From contig OX104127.1 in assembly GCA_944470555.2 (NCBI GenBank), forward strand, positions 45,436,934 through 45,500,933: 64,000 bases of DNA, written 5' to 3'. Each line of letters opens with the position of its first letter. Within the stretch, counting starts at the first letter, position 1. The notes beneath the pieces are model-generated. The model had not been told where the DNA came from and did not search any database. It saw nothing but the letters and a program-made list of their open reading frames with translations. Shown piece after piece: positions 1 through 10,215 of this stretch. The stretch is from Heterobilharzia americana (lineage: Eukaryota > Platyhelminthes > Trematoda > Strigeidida > Schistosomatidae). The position numbers were made by a program, and so were the translations under genes.

Positions 1-85
1 TTACCATCTAACTATCTGGGATAGCCGTAGTCTGGCAGACTAGTATTTCTAATGGGTGATGATTAAAGGTGAAATGAAAATCTGA

Positions 86-152
86 ATCGCGACCGAATTC
101 GAACCAGCGACCACCAAGTTTCGGCCCGATTATCTACCAGCTGAGTTACGGT
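86..152 (-). repeat. tRNA-like segment (SINE head or tRNA pseudogene)
   Basis: Read on the minus strand, this stretch has an A-box-like TAACTCAGCTGG (137-148) and a B-box-like GGTTCGAATTC (95-105) at tRNA-like spacing. The acceptor stem pairs poorly, so it is not a plausible functional tRNA. Because the sequence beside it recurs inverted near 1,985-2,110, I read it as the head of a tRNA-derived repeat. The inference rests on box motifs only. Confidence 0.4.
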
Positions 153-204
153 GATAAATTGTGAAGTGGTGTATAAATCTCCGTTAAATTATAAAGCATA
201 AGAC

Positions 205-705
205 GCCAAGCGAAGAGTCATTCCTTTCAGCGATATCGTTCTCAACCTGTACCATCACATATAAATATTCTATTCACATAGTAACAGAAAATAAATGTTT
301 CATCAAATATTTTGAACGAAGTTCACATATTACTATTTATTGACATACTTGTTATTTTCCGTTGTTTCGTCGGATCGAATTGTTTGACCTCTATTGGTAA
401 ATAGGCTCCCACGCACATGCCTCTATATTGAAGTTCGCATATGATTACAAATCAGATCGGAAAAAAGGGAATCACGTAGTTCTAGGTAATAATGAGAAGA
501 GAACTTACCAAGACCGTAGTAATATTTGGTTACTAAGTTAAATGATGTTATATGGTGAATGTAACGAGAAATCGGAATTGTAAGAGTGGGGGAATGTAAC
601 AGGTGAGATTTTAATGAAGAGATTTTTGAAGGTGAAAAGGCTTTTGCAGGTCATGTCCAAAGGAACTCGAGTGACTGGACAAATTTCTTTTGAACTCATA
701 GTTCG
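205..705 (+). repeat. Left arm of a degenerate inverted repeat flanking a Penelope-like remnant
   Basis: The reverse complement of this arm recurs at 1,478-2,110. Three blocks align clearly: 205-340 with about 1,985-2,107; about 420-600 with 1,833-1,985; and 600-705 with 1,478-1,563. Around 341-420 the left arm carries extra sequence missing on the right, and the right arm is interrupted by a solo LTR. Neither arm has a recognisable open frame. Penelope-like elements are known for partial inverted copies at their ends, which would fit this arrangement, but the tie is an inference. Confidence 0.75.
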
Positions 706-803
706 GGTTTGAAAATATTAATTGCCTTGGCTTCTGCATTTTGAAAAAGTTTTAGGTGTACACCTTTCACTAGACTTTCACGGACTCTATAGATGAGCAT
801 GTC

Positions 804-1450
804 CTAAAATAGATCTGCGAATTGTCCTCCTTTCTGGAAAGAGGCTGGTATATGTTCGGAAATGCATTTGGAATGTGAATGCTGAGTATGGTCAGTACAC
901 CTTACTCCATAAGAGCAAGTGAATTGATAGGCACACATCAGGGTGGCCATGGGAGCCAGCTTATTCTCCGTGCACAATGGAAGCTTTTGGTAAGTAGAGA
1001 AAGTTAATCTGAGTTTGGCAGCGTAAAAAATCTTTTTCAGTCGGCACACCAATTGGGTTCGTAATATACCTGCTGATGTATCTCCGCTGAACCGTGAGCT
1101 CATGAAAAGAGGCTTCTTAGGGGCCATAGAAATGGAACTTTCATTTGCTTTCAGTTTCACAGCTTTACTGATGAAGCACTTAGGATACCGGTTTTCAATC
1201 AAAACATTTTTGAAAAAAATTAGGTTCATCGTTCAAAGTATCAGGACTGCAGATAGTGTGCACATACAGGAAATTATATTTCATTTGGTGGATAGAGACA
1301 CCCAACAATGAAAACTCTTGGATTTTCTGTGGATGGACCTTTCGAGTGATCCACTGTCTCATCTTTTTAACTGCACGTCTAAAAGAGATATCTTAGAGTT
1401 CAGCTTCTTCTCTAATGTGAACCTGATTAAAGGGTGGCAGTTATTAAGTT
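804..1450 (-). pseudogene. Penelope-like element, end of RT plus GIY-YIG remnant
   Basis: The minus strand reads into the C-terminal part of a Penelope-like reverse transcriptase polyprotein. Near 1,300-1,440 there is a KISLLDVQLKR-like segment followed by SGSLERSIHRK, the FLDV...RSIYRKPT landmark after the polymerase core. The frame 804-1,229 continues with ENRYPKCF, AAKLRLTFST and CAYQFTCSYG, the last matching the start of the GIY-YIG endonuclease domain, then ISEHIPA. The catalytic GIY-YIG tyrosines are degraded (RCTDHT where YIGRT is usual) and stops occur upstream of 1,230, so it is dead. The RT fingers and palm with the YADD box are absent. Confidence 0.75.
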
Positions 1451-1477
1451 GGGACACAATTCATTGAAGATGATATG

Positions 1478-2110
1478 CTCAAAAGAAATTTGTCCAGTCA
1501 CCCCAGTTCCAATGAGCATAACCTGCAAAGACATCTTCACCTTCAAAAATTTTTTCATCCATATCTCACTTATTACATTGTAGCATTTTATTTCACTGCA
1601 TTATGTTGATATATGTAACAACTCACTGGACACTTTTTGCCTCGTTGTACTGATAAAAACACTCTTTTGCTCGCCCGTTGATCAATACAACATCTTGATA
1701 TATACTTCGCGTTAACTCCTGGTATGTACACTGTCTGACGGAGGTGGATCAGCGGTGTCGGGAATTATCAATAGGCGATAGTGTACCTGGACACATATAA
1801 ATTTGGAGTCAGATTTCAGAGCTCAACAACATTCCTCCGCTTCTATAATTCTAATTTCTCGCTACATATACCATATTACATCATTCAGCTTAGTAGCCAA
1901 ACATTACTTGGGTCTTGAATAATCTTCTCATTACTACTTCAAACATTACGTAATTCCTTTATTCCAATCTCCTGATTTATAGTCATACGTGAACTCGGTT
2001 CAAAATATTTCACGAAACATTTATTTTCTGTTACTATGTGAATAGAATATTTATGTGTGATGGTACAGGTTAAGAATGATATCGCTGAAAGGAGCGACTC
2101 TTCGCTAAAT
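1478..2110 (-). repeat. Right arm of the degenerate inverted repeat, interrupted by a solo LTR
   Basis: This is the inverted partner of 205-705. When the LTR (1,579-1,828) and one copy of its ACAT target duplication are removed, the arm aligns through the insertion point with the left arm near 592-605, where no LTR is present. The left arm is thus the empty-site reference. Just beyond the arm, about 2,128-2,195 resembles the tRNA-like segment at 86-152 in opposite orientation, so the true repeat probably extends that far. Confidence 0.7.
1579..1828 (+). mobile_element. Solo LTR of the CsRn1-like Gypsy family
   Basis: This 250-bp copy is very close to the two LTRs of the element at 3,011-8,183, but in opposite orientation. 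It starts TGTAGCATTT and ends GAGCTCAACA, giving the usual TG...CA ends, and is flanked by ACAT on both sides (1,575-1,578 and 1,829-1,832). The matching arm at 592-605 is an empty site. Solo LTRs usually arise by recombination between the two LTRs of a full element. Confidence 0.9.
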
Positions 2111-2299
2111 TGCGAAGTATTAAGCACCGAGTCACTGGTTGGACAGTAACGTGCCCTTCACGAGCACTGATGGTATTTAGAGCAATCCCCGTACTGAATC
2201 GTGGTTATGTATTTCAAATGAGTCTTAAACTAGGATGCCAAAGCCTCTATGGACAGGATAAAAACCCATTTAAGTGGTCCCATCACCCTAGTACATAAG

Positions 2300-3010
2300 T
2301 ACACGTAGTCTCCCAAACAAGTGAGCTGAGCTTAGTAGTATAACAATCATAAAAAGCCCTGACACTACTGCTATCCGAGAAACGTGACTCTCTTCTGTGA
2401 TTGGTGACAATGAAACACATTTACAAGGATTTGTTTCTTTTTAGATGTAATAGTTTAGCACGAACAGTTGGTGATGTCATCCTTTATGTTAAGAATACCT
2501 TGACTGTAAGAGCCATATAAATGGCCGCACCTGAAACTGCAACCTGTGAAATGTTGCGCTGCCGACTAAAATGCAAGAGACAAGATGTTAATCTAGTCGT
2601 AGTATATTGAACCCCTGGATGTAAGGCAGAAGACTTCCTCCTGAATAAGTTGACCCTCTGGGCAGACAACTTCCGAAGCCTAGTTGCAGCGGACTTCAAC
2701 GCACCACCGGTTGACTGGGATAGACCAACAACAGATGCATCACCTAATTCGTTCGGTCATAGGTCATTAAGGCGGCAATTCCCTTGGCTCTTATAATGTA
2801 CATTAGGGTAGTAACCAGACGTAATTACCACCGTGCTCCATCAGTTCTAGACTTAGTGTTCTTCCATGCAGACGACGTCTGCTGTATCCAGCACCTTTCA
2901 TCCTTTGGTAAAGGTGATTACGCTGTGATGGGTCTTAGATTCACAGCAGCCATCTTGAACCATACCAATGCTCCGGCTAGACCGGTGAATGGAAAGCGAA
3001 CATGGTGGCT
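2300..3010 (+). pseudogene. CR1-like LINE, endonuclease part (5' half, split by the Gypsy element)
   Basis: Across several frameshifts, the plus strand reads as an apurinic-type endonuclease of a CR1-like non-LTR retrotransposon. Landmarks are an AIRET segment near 2,370-2,390 (the catalytic-glutamate ET motif), GDVILYVKNTL near 2,470, LVAADFNAPPVDW near 2,685-2,720 (the GDFN catalytic block, with G changed to A) and SVLDLVFFHADDV near 2,840. The last recognisable codons, KRTWWL, run straight into the LTR. The linker and RT resume after 8,183. There is no clear 5' end. Confidence 0.8.
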
Positions 3011-3260
3011 TGTCGAACCCTAAAATCTGACTCCAAATTTATATGTGTCCAGGTACACTATCGCCTATTGATAATTCCCGACACCGCTGATCCACCTCCG
3101 TCAGACAGTGTACATACCAGGAGTTAACGCGAAGTATATATCAAGATGTTGTATTGATCAACGGGCGAGCAAAAGAGTGTTTTTATCAGTACAACGAGGC
3201 AAAAAGTGTCCAGTGAGTTGTTACATATATCAACATAATGCAGTGAAATAAAATGCTACA
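3011..3260 (-). repeat. 3' LTR of the CsRn1-like element
   Basis: This 250-bp LTR aligns without length change to 7,934-8,183 and, inverted, to 1,579-1,828. On the minus strand it begins TGTAGC at 3,260 and ends at 3,011. The last 10 bases (GGGTTCGACA) match GAGCTCGACA at the other LTR in 8 of 10 positions, which sets the true edge 10 bp beyond the first obvious TG...CA-like break. Confidence 0.9.
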
Positions 3261-3264
3261 TAAG

Positions 3265-3277
3265 CCTTCCCCCCCCC
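3265..3277 (-). other. Polypurine tract
   Basis: Read on the minus strand, a run of nine G followed by AAGG lies 4 bp before the 3' LTR. This is the expected place for the plus-strand primer of an LTR retrotransposon. Confidence 0.75.
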
Positions 3278-3678
3278 AGAATACAGATATAGGGGGGATA
3301 TCCGTGTCCGATACAAATTGTCATGAGAAGGGTAATTTCATTTTGAAGATATTCAAAACATAGAAGGAATGTTGAAGATATCCATTATCAGGATGAAAAC
3401 TGACTGGAAGAGTGTGTATACAAAAATGAAGTGTAAGTCAGTCGAAACACAAAAATAACTTTATCAAAGTATTAATATATCCGGAGATTTTCAGAAAAAA
3501 TTAACAAACAAAATCGTATTATCCGGAACATTGCTAAGAAATAAAAGATTCTGAAGTCCGTGGTGCCAGGGAAAAATTTTTAGTGCACGAGAAAAAGTCG
3601 GACAAAATCGTGTGGTCATGTTTTCGACAAGGTGATGAACAAAAAAACGATAATAATGCTACCAGGGAATTGGTTTTA

Positions 3679-5030
3679 TCAAAAGTAAATTGTCTGAAAG
3701 TAACGTTTTGGCCAACGGACTCTTTCTCCGGATCTTGTGGTTCTGCCACTGTTGCTAGTATTGGGTGATTCCAATGCCATTGTTTCTGTTCTGACGGTGG
3801 TTTTCGATGTTTCCGGTTGCTTCGCTGTGGGTTCAGACTTGGTATCCGTTACATCTAATTCCACAAACGCTGGTTTGATCCTACCAACTCTGACCGTTTT
3901 TCGTCTGCCCGAGCTTTCTACCGTGACAACTTTATCTGATTTACTAATTACCTTGAAAGGTCTTCCATACGAAGATTGTAAGGGTTTTCGTACGCCATCG
4001 TGTCGGACAAACGCATGAGTGCAGTCTGAGATGCACTGGGGTACTTAAACTTGGTTGTCTCGGTATCGCGGGGACTGAGATCGTAGTGTGCTCATGTGTC
4101 ACCGTGGTAGCTGTACATAGCTAGTCAAGTCCGGTGGAACGTCTATTGCTGGGTTAAAATACTCCCCTGGCAATCGTAAGGTAGTTCCATATACCAACCC
4201 AGCAGTACAGCAGCCAATGTCCTGCTTGACACTCGGACGTATACCAACGAGTACTAGTGGTAATTTGTCACTCCACTTGTCATCAGTCTTTACTGCCATC
4301 AGTGCTGCTTTTAGTTGTCGATGGAACCTTTCAACGGTACTCTTGGATGCAGGACGGAACGCAGTGGCTCTTATGCGCTTGATCCCGAAAAGTTCGGTTA
4401 ACTGTTGAACTGCGTGCCTCTGTCTGTGGTGGTGACACTTGGGACACCAAAGTTGGATGATATTTCTTGCTACTGTTTCGACAGATATATCCTGCAGAGG
4501 TATTGCCACTGGCCATCTAGTGAATCTGTCTACACATGTTAAAATGTAGCTAAAAACCATTTGACGGGAGTAGTGGTCCAACTATGTCCACGTGTAAATG
4601 TTCAAATCTGCCATCCGGTGCGGGAAATCTTCCGTCAGGTGAAAGGATATTTCTTTGCACTTTTGATCACTGGCACACTAAACAAGCTCTGGACCACTGT
4701 CGAAGATGTCGATTCATCTTTGGCCAGACGTATCGGTCAGTAATTAACTTCACCGTAGCTCGAATACCAGGATGTGAAATGCCATGCATCTTAGAGAAGA
4801 CTAATCGTCTCATTGATAAAGGCACAAACGGGCGTGGTTTATCCTTGGATACATCACAGGTGATGGATACAGAGTCATCAGGTGTCACTTCTTCAAGACG
4901 TAACGAGGCGTTCACATTGTCTTTCAAATGTTTTAGGTCTTCATCCGTCGCCTGCAACTTTGCCATTTCTGCTAGGTCAATACGGTCACGTTCTAAGATG
5001 TTTACGTACATACGAGACAAAGCATCATCT
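3679..5030 (-). pseudogene. Gypsy integrase and pol C-terminal tail (degenerate)
   Basis: The frame near 4,667-5,020 carries the integrase zinc-binding segment: HGISHPGIRATVKLI, then RYVWPKM and CLVCQ (an H-H-C-C arrangement). The frame 4,099-4,581 continues the catalytic core, with DRFTRWPVAIPL holding the first catalytic aspartate and FRPASKSTVERFHRQLKAAL the catalytic glutamate. The usual TDRGTQF block with the middle aspartate is lost (only HHHRQRHA remains). Below 4,098 the tail reads SSGRQKTVRVGRIKPAF and ends SGERVRWPKRYF, as in related elements. At least two frame changes separate the parts. Confidence 0.85.
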
Positions 5031-5039
5031 GCCTCATTT

Positions 5040-5480
5040 TTGCTGCCTTTGACATACCTTATATCTGAAGTGAATTGTGAAGTAAATTCAAAGTGTCGAA
5101 TTTCTCACGGCGAGTAGTTGTCATGCTTTTGCGTCAGTCGCTTTTGTGAATGGCTTATGGTCAGTAAATACCATAAATGCGTACCCTTCGAGCATATATC
5201 TGGAATGCTTGACAGCCAAGTAAATCGCCAGTAGCTCTCTGTGGAGTGTTCTGTATCACGATTGAGAAGTATTAAGTCGTTTCGATAAGAAAGATAATGG
5301 TTCCCACTGACCGTGAACAAACTGTTGTAGTACTGCGTCTACAGCAACATTTGAAGCGTCTGTCATAATTTCTGGTGGTGCTTCTGAATCACGACGAGAG
5401 AGAAGAGGTTCAGAACTTAGAGCCAGCTTCAGTTTGCCAAAAGCATCATGGGCGCTTGGGTCGTGTGAAACACTGGCTCA
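5040..5480 (-). pseudogene. Gypsy RNase H (degenerate)
   Basis: Conceptual minus-strand reading gives FVHGQWEPLSFLSKRLN, then a YRTLHRELLAIYLAVKHSRYMLEG block and FTDHKPF. These are the RNase H landmarks, with the catalytic glutamate in RELLAI and an aspartate in TDHKP. Several stops interrupt it. It sits between RT and integrase as expected for Ty3/Gypsy elements. Confidence 0.75.
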
Positions 5481-6420
5481 TCCTTGCGATAAATCTGTCG
5501 GCGGTTGGGCTACTTTGGCATACTTAGGTATGAAACGTCGATAGAAGCTTACTAACCCCAGAAATCTTCGCAGCTTTCGAAACGAGTCTGGAACAGGACG
5601 TTCTCGGATTGCATCTACTTCTTGCGGAACTGGTTTAACACCTTCGGCACTAACAGTGTGACCCAAAAACTAGGGATTCTTTGCTAAATTCGCATTTCTG
5701 CAGATTGATTGTAATACCATACTCACGCAGTCGTTCGAAAAGCTTTCTCAAACGTTGATGGTGCTCTGTTTCAGATGTGCCAGTTACTATTAAGTCATCT
5801 ATGTATGCACTGATGAAAGGTAATCCATGAAGTACCTGATCTATAAATCTTTGAAGTGTTTGACCAGCATTTGTCAAACCGAATGGCATACGAATAAACT
5901 GAATAGTCCAAGGGGTAATGATGGCCGTCTTAGGGACATCATTGGGTTCCACATGAAGGTGATAGTAAGCTTGCAAGGGGTCAGTCTTAGGAAAAATATT
6001 TACTTGTGTCATGGAGCTTTTAAAATCACGTACGTGGGGAATTGGATAGTTATTAGGGACCGTACGCTCACTCAACTCTCGATAATCACCGCAAGGCCGT
6101 ATTTCCCCTGTTGCTTTTTAAGTACCATATACAGGAGTGATGACCATGGGCTCTTGGAGGCGCGTATAACTCCCAATTTTAGAAGTTTATCAAATTCCTG
6201 TTTTGCTATCTGCAGCTTCGTAGCGTCTAAGTGTCGAGGTTTTGATGAGACTGGAGGACTTTTCGTAGGAATATGGTGCGTCACCATGTGTTTTGGAGAA
6301 GACTTTGTGTAATCCGTTTGAGTGAGCTCAAGAAATTCTCGCAGAAAGATATCGTACTTGAAAGTGCTGTTCATTGGAGCTACGACTAGGTTTATTGTTT
6401 TTGCCTCCTTAATGATACCC
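5478..6420 (-). pseudogene. Gypsy reverse transcriptase (degenerate)
   Basis: The N-terminal part (about 6,072-6,400) carries KLGVIRASKSPWSSLLYMV. The frame 5,650-6,075 carries DPLQAYYHLHV, RMPFGLTNAGQTLQRF and the polymerase active site AYIDDLIV (YIDD at about 5,794-5,805). After a frameshift near 5,655, the thumb and connection region reads LRRFLGLVSFYRRFIP. One catalytic aspartate lies in the box that reads KTDPLQAY instead of the usual KIDLxxAY. The domain is complete in extent but broken at about 5,660 and 6,072. Confidence 0.9.
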
Positions 6421-6439
6421 GAGATAGAAAATTCATTAT

Positions 6440-6770
6440 TACAGCTAACCAGTCTATGGCGACTAGAGTCGACCAACAGTTCATAGTGTTGAAGGAAATC
6501 CATGCCAATGATAGGTGACAACGTGTCAGCGATGACGAACTCCCGCTGGGATGATGTATGGAAGCCAATGTCTAGGTTCAAAACTCAGGTTCCATATGTA
6601 GTAATAGCAGATCTATTTGCCGCTTGTAGTACCAAGGTAGGGTTAGGATGGCGTTTTTGGAGGATATGGGTGGGATCACGCTCACTTCCGCTCCAGTGTC
6701 AACCAGAAACTGAGCTCCAGTCTTCCTATCCGTCGCTCGAACCAAACGATGGTGTTGTTGCACGCTGCGA
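6440..6770 (-). pseudogene. Gypsy aspartic protease (degenerate)
   Basis: The frame ending at 6,578 contains FLVDTGAEVSVIPP (DTG at about 6,692-6,700), the catalytic motif of retroviral-type aspartic proteases. The next frame contains ADTLSPIIGMDFLQHYELLVD, the ILG(x)DFL block that closes the protease, near 6,500. A frameshift near 6,580 separates them. It lies directly between the Gag knuckle and RT. Confidence 0.85.
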
Positions 6771-6799
6771 CAGCAGTCGTTACTGAACGCCAGCCTTTC

Positions 6800-7190
6800 C
6801 GTTTCCCGACGAAAGGCTTTTTGAAGACGTATGCTAACAAACAACGACCTGCTTTACTGCCAAACTTCCTGTGATACCAGCACGTGCTACTTTAAGACGC
6901 GATTCTACTCGTGGTCCCTTCACGACTACGGGATCTGCTTCTACAGAACCTCGGTGGCCGTCGGTTTAACTGCAAAGCCGTCAGTTGTCCTGTAAGTATG
7001 TCGATCTTCCTCTCTAGAGCACGTACTCGGTCGTTTTGCTTCTACTCGGCAATAATTTCGACCCGTCTAGGCATCTTTTCGTACATACAGGTCAGCCAAC
7101 CTGACAAAGTCAATGTCCGCATCTTCGACGGCGAATATCTGTTGAATACATGAAGGAAATCTTCCAGGCCAGTGTAACGGAAAATGATCT
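6800..7190 (-). pseudogene. Gag C-terminal region with CHCC-like zinc knuckle
   Basis: Minus-strand translation near 6,835-6,890 reads CWYHRKFGSKAGRCLLAY. The spacing C-x2-H-x9-C-x3-C is the CHCC Gag knuckle of CsRn1-type elements, except that the last cysteine is a tyrosine here. Upstream, 6,950-7,060 holds RVRALERKIDILTGQL (a short heptad-like stretch) and an arginine-serine run. One stop separates the coil from the knuckle. The N-terminal part of Gag is not recognisable. Confidence 0.7.
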
Positions 7191-7912
7191 GAAAATCCCT
7201 CCTGATCACCCTATTTGATGGTATTGATATTTATTTTAACATTTTTACCCTCGTTATGGATGGTGTATCTTTGACCTTAGCCGGTGTAATGTTATATGGC
7301 TGTTTGACTGCCTTTGGCTTTGTACTCAGTATTTGCCTTTGTATGTTTGAGACTTATTATGAATGTTTCACTTTCCTATTATGTGACGCTGGACTGTTGA
7401 CAAGGTGATGTTGTTTTACTGCGCCCAGCATTCTCTTTGCGTTTTGCTTACAATTGTACTGTGATTTGATTGTTTGTCTTCTTGCTGTCCGCAGGAAACA
7501 TTTATTTGTTGATTTGATTCCTGTAGGCAGAGTTTTGATCCCTTTTGTCAGGAACATTCTTATTGACTGTCAGGTACTTAACAATGGTATTTGTTTAACC
7601 AGTTTTTACTGTGTAGTACGTATTTGCACCCGAGAATGTTTTGGATTGTATAGTTACCCAACGGCACTGTTGAGGTATTTTTGTAATTTTGATATAACTT
7701 ATTGTTGCTTTGATGGTACCGCAGATTTTGTAATGGATTTGCCATAGATTTACTATAAGCCGTGTTTTGGTATTTTGATCCAACCTTTGACTGTGCATCA
7801 CTCTCGGGAGTTCCGAAGCTACACAGTAGAACGCAGGAACTAGTCAGATTCGCATAAGTTGGCACCGCCTAGTTGTTTCCCGCATTCAGGCCAAGATTAT
7901 TGCTAGGGTTTG
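7191..7912 (-). other. Element leader or N-terminal gag region, not recognised
   Basis: This lies inside the Gypsy element between the primer site and the recognisable Gag. It is T-rich on the plus strand. Only short minus-strand frames exist (7,357-7,557 and 7,578-7,865), with no family motifs I know. It could be untranslated leader, decayed gag or a small insertion. Confidence 0.35.
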
Positions 7913-7930
7913 ATGATGTCGGGCTCACCA
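7913..7930 (-). other. Primer-binding site, tRNA-Trp-like
   Basis: On the minus strand, TGGTGAGCCCGACATCAT lies 3 bp after the 5' LTR edge. It fits the PBS complementary to the 3' end of tRNA-Trp (TGGTGACCCCGACGTGAT) at 15 of 18 positions by my comparison. tRNA-Trp priming is described for CsRn1. Confidence 0.75.
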
Positions 7931-7933
7931 GTT

Positions 7934-8183
7934 TGTCGAGCTCTGAAATCTGACTCCAAATTTATATGTGTCCAGGTACACTATCGCCTATTGATAATTC
8001 CCGACACCGCTGATCCACCTCCGTCAGACAGTGTACATACCAGGAGTTAACGCGAAGTATATATCAAGATGTTGTATTGATCAACGGGCGAGCAAAAGAG
8101 TGTTTTTATCAGTACAACGAGGCAAAAAGTGTCCAGTGAGTTGTTACCTATACCAACACAATACAGTGAAATAAAATGCTACG
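7934..8183 (-). repeat. 5' LTR of the CsRn1-like element
   Basis: This 250-bp LTR on the minus strand is close to 3,011-3,260. The outer base is C where the family has T (CGTAGC instead of TGTAGC). The inner edge ends GAGCTCGACA, followed by AAC and the primer site. A short TATATA run and an AATAAAA-like signal occur within it, but no functional test is possible here. Confidence 0.9.
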
Positions 8184-10215
8184 AGCTATTAACTTGACAG
8201 GCGCCTCGTAGGTCTGAGGGGTCGATCCAGAAGCCTTAGTGGGGGTTACATGGGGCTCCTTCATGCAGTTACATGTACGAGTGACTGAAGCGGTCATTGC
8301 GTGAACGGACGGAAATATTGCCGTCCGTGAATAAACCACGAACTCCGAATCTTGTTACGACGCCGGAAAAAGTGTTGCATCCTTGCCACCCGCCCCAGTA
8401 CTCCTCGGATGATGAAGCATTACAAGTGGACCGAAATAAATGTATTGCTGCCAGCCACGCACCTCGGTTATGCTTTGAAACATGTCTTGCCCAGGCTGCA
8501 CTGCAATATCCGAAGAGGTTATTTACCTATGTGAACTATAGGAATAAGACCTATCGTGGTATAATCACCTCAATCAAAGGGACAGAAGCTGCTTGACTGA
8601 AAGCGATAAAGAAAAAGTAGAAGCTATGGCTGGGTATTCTGCCGAGGTTTACACACAGGAACTTCTATGGACACTAATCCAACAACAGAAGCATTGACAC
8701 CCAACAGAATAAAATCAGTAGATGTCGATAGCAATGACGTATTTTGGACATTAAGTAATCTCTATGTAGAAAAACCAACGAAACAGGAGGAGCTACACCC
8801 AAGGCTGCCCAGATAGCTTGCACTCTATGTAGCCGGCCCATCGTATACTATATTTAGACTGTCATTCAGGAAAGGCACACTCCCCTATGGTTGAAAGGAC
8901 TTCATAGTCACACCTATCTGCAAAGCAAGTTCTAGACAGCACCTATCCAATTACAGACATAAGTTTGACCGGCACTATAATAAAAATCCTGGAGAGAGTA
9001 ATCAGGAAGACCATTACGGTTCGCTTAGAGAGTAACACTCAGCTGTCTGCTTCACAGCATGACTTGCACAGAATTGTTTCTTGCTTGAGGAACCTCTCTT
9101 CACGGTCAGAGAAGGTTGGGTTAAGTCTAAGGATGATAGGATACCTGTAGATGTCATTTTCATAGAATTCAGTAAGGCGTTCGACAGTGTACCTCATTCT
9201 AGGTTACTCGGGAAACTGGAAAGTTTCACAATCACTGGCAATCTACTTGCACGCTCAGAGAGTTCCTTGTTGTTAGGAGACAAAAGAGTGAGGATCACTT
9301 CTCAACTCTCATCTTGGAAGTCCTTAAGAGAGTGGAGTGCCACAAGGCACAGTCCTGGGCCTCCTGCAGTTTCTCCTACACATAAGCCAGAAGTTGACTA
9401 TCAAGAAATCCTCCATGGTTCTCTACGCTGATGATGTAAAAGTCTGGCAGGAAATTAGGGATAGCGATAATATACATGCACTCCAGATAGACCTAAACTG
9501 CATGTTCACTTGGTTAGAAAGTGGCTGATATCAATCAACCCAGGTCAGTGTTTGAGCACGCACATGGGACCCATAGACGGCAACATTTACGATGTTGGCA
9601 GGACGCCTCTACCTCAGTGCTGACCCGAAATGACCTAAGAGTCACAGTGGGTTACAGTTTGAAGACCAAGGCACACTATCTATCGGTCGCAGCTCGGAGT
9701 ATTAGAACACTTTGGGCACTACGCAGAACCTTTAAAAAATAAGTGATTTATTCACCATCTGCTGCACATCCTTAGTTAGGTCTAAACTAGAAAGCTGTAC
9801 ACAGGCCGCACATCTTTGTCTGAAAGGTGACTAAGACCCTCTTGATAGAGTTCAGAGGGCACCCACTCGTATGATCCCTGAGATGGCTGACCTGACCTAT
9901 GAAGCTTGACTTGAAGAGCTGAACCTCTTCCCCTTATCCTGTCACAGACAGGGGAGATTCTATCACGCTATATAGGTTTCTAAGAAACGACTTGGGACAT
10001 ACTCTGTCCTCTCTTTTCATTCCCACAAGGTTGGCACACCTTAGGGGATATAGCAGGAGAATAAAAAGCAAAGAACGAACGTAGTCTTCACAGAGTTCTG
10101 GTTCTCGCATTGAGGAATCAACTCCTGGAACCAACTCTTAGAAGAAGTAGTATCCGTATTATCAGTTGACTAGTTCAAAAGACAACTGGACGAGCACAGA
10201 GATCTACTGAAAAAG
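8184..10215 (+). pseudogene. CR1-like LINE, linker, RT and C-terminus (3' half)
   Basis: This continues the endonuclease part at 2,300-3,010 after the Gypsy insertion. 8,184-8,600 holds the linker (LYVRVTEAVIA across a stop, LAQAALQYPKRLFTYV). RT blocks follow: VIFIEFSKAFDSVPHSRLL near 9,155-9,200 (first catalytic aspartate replaced by E), a damaged PQGTVLG near 9,340, and LYADDVKVW near 9,420-9,445. The C-terminal region shows DRVQRAPTRM, and the end near 10,110-10,190 reads GINSWNQLLEEVVSV then VDXFKRQLD. Multiple frameshifts make it inactive. The 3' end is set by loss of similarity near 10,215. Confidence 0.85.

Larger units (their letters stand above)
3011..8183 (-). mobile_element. Gypsy/Ty3 LTR retrotransposon of CsRn1 type (degenerate full-length copy)
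   Basis: A 5,173-bp element on the minus strand inserted into a CR1-like LINE. It has two near-identical 250-bp LTRs, a primer site resembling the 3' end of tRNA-Trp, a polypurine tract, and gag-pol in the order zinc knuckle, protease, RT, RNase H, integrase. A tRNA-Trp primer and an unusual CHCC Gag knuckle are described hallmarks of CsRn1-group elements in trematodes. The flanks read GGCT (3,007-3,010) and AGCT (8,184-8,187), a one-mismatch target duplication. The frames carry stops and frameshifts, so the copy cannot move unaided. Confidence 0.9.

Noticed and set aside
84..160. A functional tRNA gene
   Set aside because: A- and B-box words are present, but the acceptor stem does not pair and the segment belongs to a repeat. 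The same holds for the SINE heads at 48,155, 52,763, 57,590 and 59,785.
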